From an uncultured Candidatus Nitrosopumilus sp. (GTDB lineage Archaea > Thermoproteota > Nitrososphaeria > Nitrososphaerales > Nitrosopumilaceae), in NCBI GenBank assembly GCA_905612485.1, contig CAJQSE010000010.1:1-54868 (forward strand): a DNA stretch of 54,868 nucleotides. Reading direction: 5' to 3'. The position numbers were made by a program, and so were the translations under genes. The notes beneath the pieces are model-generated. The model was not told where the DNA came from. It saw only the letters and a list, made by a program, of their open reading frames with translations, and did not search any database. Shown piece after piece: positions 49,930-54,868 of this stretch (the stretch's first letter is position 1; every line of letters starts with the position of its first letter).

Positions 49930-50936
49930 GAATCATATTATGTGGTTTTGGGGTTGTTGCTCAAAGTTTAGTGAAATTATTTGAAGCAAGAAAAGATGAA
50001 CTCTATTCAAAATATGGATTAAAACCAAGATTATTGGCAGTGTTTGACAGTAAAGGAAGTGCAGTAGATCAATCGGGATTAAAATTTGATAAACTGATAG
50101 AAACAAAGAAAAAGTTTGGGACTGTAAAAAACTATTCAGATAAAAATAACACCATGACAGGTGCCGAAATATTAAAAAATATTGAAGCTGATGTTTTAAT
50201 TGAAACTACATCTAGTAATTACAAAGATGCAGAGCCAGGAATGACACACATTACAACTGCAATGAAAAAAGGGATGCATGTTATTTCTGTAAACAAAGGC
50301 CCACTAGCATTAGCATTTCCATCACTAATGGAGTTGGCAACATACAATCAAGTAATGTTCAAATTTAGTGGTACGGTAGGAGGAGGAACCCCAATATTAG
50401 ATTATGCTAAAAATAGTTTAAGTGGAGAAAAAATTACATCATTTGCAGGAATATTAAACGGTACAACTAATTATATTTTATCAAATATGACTACAGGTTT
50501 ATCATTTGATGAAGCATTAAAAGATGCAAAAGATAAAGGATATGTTGAAGCTGATGAAGCATTAGACTTAGATGGGTTAGACGCTGCGGCAAAATTAGTT
50601 ATTCTTGCAAATTGGATCATGGGGATGAAAGTTACAATGCCAGACATAAAATGTATAGGAATAAGAAAAGTAACAATTAATGATATTAAAAAAGCTGAAA
50701 AAAATAATTCAGTATTAAAATTAATTGCATCGTGTGATAATGAACTGGTGGTAAGTCCAAAAGAAATACCAAAAGATGACCCATTAGGAGTAAATGGAAC
50801 ATTAAATGCAATTGCATTTACATCAGAACATTCCGGAACTCAAACAATCATTGGAAAAGGAGCGGGGGGAACTGAAACTGCAAGTTCCATCTTAAGAGAT
50901 CTTCTAGATATTAGACAAGAGATTGCAAAAAATTGA
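49926..50936 (+). CDS. hom: Homoserine dehydrogenase
   Basis: This 336-residue enzyme has an N-terminal Rossmann motif (GFGVVAQSLVKLFE) and the catalytic domain with GTVGGGTPILDYAKNSLSGEKITSFAGILNGTTNYIL. It has no C-terminal ACT domain or fused aspartokinase. It reduces aspartate semialdehyde to homoserine for threonine and methionine. The TTG of the next gene overlaps its stop (TTGA). Confidence 0.93.
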   Translation: MRIILCGFGVVAQSLVKLFEARKDELYSKYGLKPRLLAVFDSKGSAVDQSGLKFDKLIETKKKFGTVKNYSDKNNTMTGAEILKNIEADVLIETTSSNYKDAEPGMTHITTAMKKGMHVISVNKGPLALAFPSLMELATYNQVMFKFSGTVGGGTPILDYAKNSLSGEKITSFAGILNGTTNYILSNMTTGLSFDEALKDAKDKGYVEADEALDLDGLDAAAKLVILANWIMGMKVTMPDIKCIGIRKVTINDIKKAEKNNSVLKLIASCDNELVVSPKEIPKDDPLGVNGTLNAIAFTSEHSGTQTIIGKGAGGTETASSILRDLLDIRQEIAKN

Positions 50937-51409
50937 AATCAAATTTAATTTCAAAAAGTGAAACATCAACATTACTAAAAAAAGTATCAAAAGATTGGGG
51001 AATAGAATTTCCTAAAATGAAAAATGTTAAAGTGCATCAAATTTTGAATGATGCTCAAATAATTACAGGAGAGGGGTTGAAAATATTAAAAATTGATGAA
51101 GATTATTTACCATTTTTATCAGAAACAGAAATTTTAAAAAAATTTCCTAGTGTTGAAGTAGATATGGGTGCAGTCAAATTCATGTGTAAAGGCGCAAATT
51201 TAATGAGGCCTGGAATTAAAAAATTTACAGAATTTGAAAAGGAAAAACTTGTATGTATTGTTGAAGAAACACATCATAAATTTTTGGCAGTGGGAAAAGC
51301 AATGGTATCAAGTTCAGAATTGGAAAAGATGGAAAAAGGGGAAGTAATACAAAACATACACTATATTTCAGATAAATTCTGGGAAACAGGTAAAATGATT
51401 TATGATTAA
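50933..51409 (+). CDS. PUA-domain RNA-binding protein
   Basis: This 158-residue protein has an N-terminal domain like archaeal DUF1947/MCT-1 proteins and a C-terminal PUA domain (VDMGAVKFMCKGANLMRPGIKKF then LVCIVEETHHKFLAVGKAMVSSSEL). MCT-1-like proteins bind ribosomes or tRNA in initiation or recycling. TTG start overlaps the hom stop by 4 bp; cotranslation is likely. Confidence 0.83.
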   Translation: MKSNLISKSETSTLLKKVSKDWGIEFPKMKNVKVHQILNDAQIITGEGLKILKIDEDYLPFLSETEILKKFPSVEVDMGAVKFMCKGANLMRPGIKKFTEFEKEKLVCIVEETHHKFLAVGKAMVSSSELEKMEKGEVIQNIHYISDKFWETGKMIYD

Positions 51410-51417
51410 CTAGAAAA

Positions 51418-52014
51418 TTATTTTATACTTTCAGTAAATTCTTCTGTACCGTCTTTAGTAATTACAAGCACATCCAATCCATCACCACTTGCAGAATCTC
51501 TTAAAGCTGCTGCACGAACTGCATGTTTGGCTAAACTAATAGCATCATCCTTAGTCATGTTTGGTTTGAACTGAGGATCTAAAACACCTAATGCCATTTC
51601 AGCACCTGTACCAACTGCAGCATATTCATCAGGAAGTACTGAACCTAGAGGATCAAGGGTATACATAACGGGTTTATCGACTACACCGCCAACAATTACT
51701 TGTGTAAGTAATGGAAAATATCTTCTTTCGTACATCATATTTGACATCATTTTAGCAACAGTGTTAGGAGGAACATCTCTTTTTAGATCCATTTTTCTAA
51801 TCTTTGCAAGAGCTGAAATTTGTAAAGTTAAAATTTGCATATCAGCAACAAGACCAGCACAAGTTGCACCAACTTTATCAGTAATAGAGAAAGTTTTCTT
51901 TGTTGTTTTACTTACAAGGAAATTACCAAATGCTATCCTTTTTTCACTAGCAAAAACTACGCCACCATCAAAAGTAATTCCAACAGCAGTTGCTCCTGGC
52001 ATATACATTGACAT
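51418..52014 (-). CDS. psmB: Proteasome beta subunit with Ala in place of catalytic Thr1
   Basis: This 198-residue protein has the beta-subunit fold: GATAVGITFDGGVVFASEKR, then KTTKKTFSIT, and GTGAEMALGVLD. After the MSMYMPG propeptide-like leader the catalytic Thr1 is replaced by Ala (GATAVG instead of GTT/GTTAVG), while Glu17 and Lys33 equivalents are kept. It is therefore predicted non-catalytic and must pair with an active beta subunit elsewhere in the genome. Confidence 0.9.
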   Translation of the reverse strand: MSMYMPGATAVGITFDGGVVFASEKRIAFGNFLVSKTTKKTFSITDKVGATCAGLVADMQILTLQISALAKIRKMDLKRDVPPNTVAKMMSNMMYERRYFPLLTQVIVGGVVDKPVMYTLDPLGSVLPDEYAAVGTGAEMALGVLDPQFKPNMTKDDAISLAKHAVRAAALRDSASGDGLDVLVITKDGTEEFTESIK

Positions 52015-52179
52015 ATCTCAAATAATTTTATCACATAATAAAGGGCTTTCTACAATATAGATCAAATTTGTGGCTAAAATTTAAAAATACTAAATCATTA
52101 GTACCACAAAATAACAGAATTATGTAGTACAAAGATAGAATGAGCCATATCTTTTTTATGTGAATAATGAAAAAAATAA

Positions 52180-52608
52180 TTGAATACATTGACCACCAGT
52201 GAAATTAAAGAAAAAATCTTGAACGATGTGGTCTTTCTCGGATTGAGATTAGTAATGGGAGTGATTTTCATTATTCATGGATATAGTAAATTTGGCAATG
52301 ATGGGTTTGTTGGGTGGATCTCATCAATGGGAATTCCAGGGGAATTAGCAATAATTATTGCATTAGCTGAAGTAGTTCCAGGCATCCTACTAATCATAGG
52401 GGTTTTAAATAGAATTTCAGCATCAATTATTTCAATAATTATGGTAGGGGCAATATTTCATGTAAAAGGTACTCAAAGTATCACAGGTGAAAAAGGGATT
52501 GAATTAGATTTAATTTTACTGGCAGTAGCATTAGTAATTATTGTTGCAGGACCAGGAAGAATATCATTATCACAAATAATTAAAAAAAGTCCCAGATATC
52601 TTCACTAA
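52180..52608 (+). CDS. DoxX-family membrane protein
   Basis: This 142-residue protein has four transmembrane helices with the DoxX pattern: GLRLVMGVIFIIHGYSKFG, then GIPGELAIIIALAEVVPGILLIIGVLNR, and LDLILLAVALVIIVAGPGR. DoxX-like proteins associate with terminal oxidases or thiosulfate:quinone oxidoreductases; many members have no assigned role. TTG start at 52180; a second TTG at 52189 is possible. Confidence 0.82.
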   Translation: MNTLTTSEIKEKILNDVVFLGLRLVMGVIFIIHGYSKFGNDGFVGWISSMGIPGELAIIIALAEVVPGILLIIGVLNRISASIISIIMVGAIFHVKGTQSITGEKGIELDLILLAVALVIIVAGPGRISLSQIIKKSPRYLH

Positions 52609-53966
52609 GTTTTTCCAAAATTTTCCATAATCAAGCAAATGCACTTTGTAGTTTTTTTTAACAAATCAATTCTAGCAAATTCATTTGGAGAATGAATTCT
52701 TGAAAACATGTAGGTACTTCCTATGGATATACAAGGAGATTTTAAAATATCAACAAATGGATACATAGGACCAGTACCAGCATTTGAAACATTTAAAATA
52801 GATTTTCCAAAAGCTTTGTCAGCTGCATTTTTTACTTGAGATACAAAAGGATGGGAAGAATCAGTTCTAGCTGCAGCCTCACCATGAAAGATTTTAATTT
52901 TTACATCATGAAACCCATATGATTTCAAATGTTTTTTTAATCTAATGACTTGCTTCTTTGGATCCATTTTAGGAATTAATCTAAAATCAATTTTTACCAA
53001 AGCATCACCAGGAAGAACAGTTTTAGCTCCATCTCCAGTGTAACCTGAAACAAATCCTGCAATATTACATGTTGCATCACCAACTAAAGCCTTTTTTGCA
53101 TCAAGATTTTTTTTATTACCAATAAAAGAAGTGATTCCAAATTCTTTTTTGAATACATTTTGATCAAAAGGTTCTTTCTCAATTAATTCTAAATCTTTTT
53201 TTGAAAATGGAATGACTTCTTTGTACCAATCTTTAATCAAAATGTGTCCATCAGAATTTCTCAATGTTTGAATAGCATCAATTAACCGCCATGCAGGATT
53301 TTTAATTAATACAGCTAAACTAGAGTGAGCGTCTCGAATAGATTCTTTCACAGATAGTTCAACAAACAACAACCCTTTCATTCCAAGACCAATGATAGGT
53401 CTATTTTTTGCATCAACATAACCAAATTCCCAAATTACACCATCATTGGAAAATTTCTTTTTGTATTTTTTCAAATATTCTTCAATATGAGCACTGCCAG
53501 TTTCTTCTTCTCCCTCGATTACAAATTTTATGTTACAAGGAACATCACCAGTTGTTACCAAACAAGCCTCAACGGCTTTAATTCTAGTAATTAATTCACC
53601 TTTATCATCAGTAGAACCTCTCCCAAAAATTTTATTTCCTTTTCTTACTCCACTAAACGGAGGATCGTCCCATAAGTCAAATGGTTCTGCAGGTTGAACA
53701 TCATAGTGATTATAAAACATCAATGTTTTATCAGGATTTTTTTTAGATGTTATCTCAGCAAACACTATTGGAGCTACACCTTTTTTTAAACGTAAAATTT
53801 CAGATTTAAGACCAGAAGACTTCAATAATGTTTTAACTAATTTTGCACATTTTTCAATGCCTTCATTTTTTGCAGATACACTAGGTTGTTGAATTAGTCT
53901 TTGCAGATCACAAATAAGATCATCCATATGGGTATCCACATGTTTTAATGCATTCATTCTAATCAT
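52605..53966 (-). CDS. M20-family metallopeptidase (dipeptidase)
   Basis: This 453-residue enzyme has the M20 metal-site motifs: FYNHYDVQPAE, GRGSTDDKGE, VIEGEEETGS and SIGSTYMFSRIHSPNEF, with the inserted dimerisation domain between. It would release C-terminal amino acids from dipeptides or acylated amino acids. It is cytoplasmic. Its ATG overlaps the stop of the upstream NnrD gene by 4 bp. Confidence 0.9.
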   Translation of the reverse strand: MIRMNALKHVDTHMDDLICDLQRLIQQPSVSAKNEGIEKCAKLVKTLLKSSGLKSEILRLKKGVAPIVFAEITSKKNPDKTLMFYNHYDVQPAEPFDLWDDPPFSGVRKGNKIFGRGSTDDKGELITRIKAVEACLVTTGDVPCNIKFVIEGEEETGSAHIEEYLKKYKKKFSNDGVIWEFGYVDAKNRPIIGLGMKGLLFVELSVKESIRDAHSSLAVLIKNPAWRLIDAIQTLRNSDGHILIKDWYKEVIPFSKKDLELIEKEPFDQNVFKKEFGITSFIGNKKNLDAKKALVGDATCNIAGFVSGYTGDGAKTVLPGDALVKIDFRLIPKMDPKKQVIRLKKHLKSYGFHDVKIKIFHGEAAARTDSSHPFVSQVKNAADKAFGKSILNVSNAGTGPMYPFVDILKSPCISIGSTYMFSRIHSPNEFARIDLLKKTTKCICLIMENFGKT

Positions 53967-54826
53967 ACGATTCTATCAAAAGGTTTCATCACATTAGGAA
54001 TTGAATCAATCAAATCCATAGGAGTCATATGAAGTCCCAATTTTTCTTGAACTTCTTTTCCAGCTAAACCACAAATATAACTAGCTGCTGCAGCAGATTC
54101 TAAACTATTTCTATTCTTAGATAATAGACCAGCAACTAATCCAGATAACACATCACCAGTACCACCAACAGTCATTGCAGGAATATTTTTTTCACAAAGA
54201 TAAGTAATGTTTCCATCAGATATAATATCAGTAGGACCTTTGAGCAGAACAGTTATGCCATATTTCAAAGCATTTTGTTCAACTAATTTTATTCGCTCAA
54301 GATTAGACTCAGAGGGTATATCTCCAAACAATCGTTTGAATTCTCCAGCATGTGGAGTTACTACAACATTTTTGTGAGCTAAAAATGGTAAGACCTCAGG
54401 AATTAAGGCACTAGCATCCAAAGATAGTCTAACATCTCGATCCAAAAGAGACTTTACAAGATGTAATAGAGAATTTCTTTCTTGTATTGCAAGACCCATT
54501 CCAATTGTTGCAGAATGTAAATTACGAGGTAAAGCACCAACAAGTTTCTTTACAGCACCAAGAGTTAGTTTTTGATCAACTAAAGGAATTACAATAAGAT
54601 TTGGAGAAATTGCACGAGTTGGAGTTACATTGATTTTTGGAACAGAAGTATAAACTAAATCAGTACCACATCTAAGGGCAGCAAGTGAGGACAATACGGG
54701 GGCTCCATGATAAATGTAACTTCCACCAATAACAAGTACAATTCCATTATCACCTTTTCGAGACGTAGATGTTCTTGCAGGTATAAAATTTTGAACAATT
54801 GAAGATGAAAGGATTTGGGGTTCCAT
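53963..54826 (-). CDS. nnrD: ADP/ATP-dependent NAD(P)H-hydrate dehydratase
   Basis: This 287-residue protein has the ribokinase-like NnrD motifs: RKGDNGIVLVIGGSYIYHGAP, VTPHAGEFKRLFG, VLLKGPTDIISDG and GGTGDVLSGLVAGLLS with the catalytic Asp. It repairs hydrated NADH/NADPH. The NnrE epimerase domain, often fused N-terminally, is absent. It forms an operon with the M20 peptidase. Confidence 0.92.
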   Translation of the reverse strand: MEPQILSSSIVQNFIPARTSTSRKGDNGIVLVIGGSYIYHGAPVLSSLAALRCGTDLVYTSVPKINVTPTRAISPNLIVIPLVDQKLTLGAVKKLVGALPRNLHSATIGMGLAIQERNSLLHLVKSLLDRDVRLSLDASALIPEVLPFLAHKNVVVTPHAGEFKRLFGDIPSESNLERIKLVEQNALKYGITVLLKGPTDIISDGNITYLCEKNIPAMTVGGTGDVLSGLVAGLLSKNRNSLESAAAASYICGLAGKEVQEKLGLHMTPMDLIDSIPNVMKPFDRIV

Positions 54827-54868
54827 GATACAACAGTCTAGAGATTAGATGAATAAATATTGTTTTCA

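Overview
The window is a gene-dense, AT-rich stretch of an archaeal chromosome. It looks like an ammonia-oxidising thaumarchaeon of the Nitrosopumilus/Nitrosarchaeum type. The evidence is adjacent TFB and TBP genes, RpoK, Alba, ribosomal protein S25e, CdvA with its PRC-barrel/coiled-coil layout, family B DNA polymerase, Fen1, NreA, a proteasome beta subunit, DUF6659-like proteins, and many leaderless ATG/GTG/TTG starts with a TATA box centred about 26 bp upstream. No plasmid, phage, insertion sequence or CRISPR array was seen. I had no database access, so family names come from recognising motifs.

Region 1 (1-14400) is the most unusual part. It encodes a secreted WIKNNAGWWA-repeat protein (cut by the window edge), a YbgA/DUF1722 protein, a membrane-linked SDR, a CarH-like B12-binding protein with both light-sensor signature motifs, a CrtI/amine-oxidase flavoprotein, an SRPBCC protein, a divergent TFB, two DUF6659/roadblock-like proteins, a class I photolyase/cryptochrome flanked by two DICT-domain proteins, a second B12-binding paralogue without the light-sensor motif, a MEDS-domain protein and a winged-helix protein. 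Ten promoters here carry the same box, WTTRGCACTAG or a one-base variant. It lies in the direction of transcription, with its 3' edge 49-51 bp from the start codon in nine cases and 58 bp in one, about 20 bp upstream of a TATA box. I saw no intergenic copy in that position elsewhere in the window. I read this as a previously undescribed regulon, probably light- and/or cobalamin-responsive. Its parts resemble the bacterial LitR/CarH light-response gene neighbourhoods, but a different DNA-recognition module replaces MerR.

Region 2 (14400-29200) is mostly core information processing and small proteins: S25e, a cyclophilin-fold protein and RpoK (these two fired divergently from one palindromic TATA box), Alba, an AsnB-like synthetase, a YHS protein, an aldo/keto reductase, a UbiA prenyltransferase, an eRF1-like GGQ protein without NIKS, TFB-TBP, a parvulin, a Hef-type helicase, a string of very small zinc or membrane proteins, and a second WIKNNAGWWA-repeat protein with a nearly perfect 150-bp internal duplication.

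Region 3 (29200-54868) is housekeeping: dCMP deaminase, DNA polymerase B (broken by one base in an A8 run, which cuts off its PIP box), SemiSWEET, triosephosphate isomerase, pyruvate phosphate dikinase, HTH-CBS regulator, MscS with DUF432, BtuF-like protein, NreA, tRNA-Ser(CGA), a small pseudogene, Fen1, PAS protein, acetyl-CoA synthetase, CdvA, a two-domain ThyX-like protein, MsrB, homoserine dehydrogenase, a PUA protein, a proteasome beta subunit with Ala in place of the catalytic Thr1, DoxX, an M20 peptidase and NAD(P)HX dehydratase.
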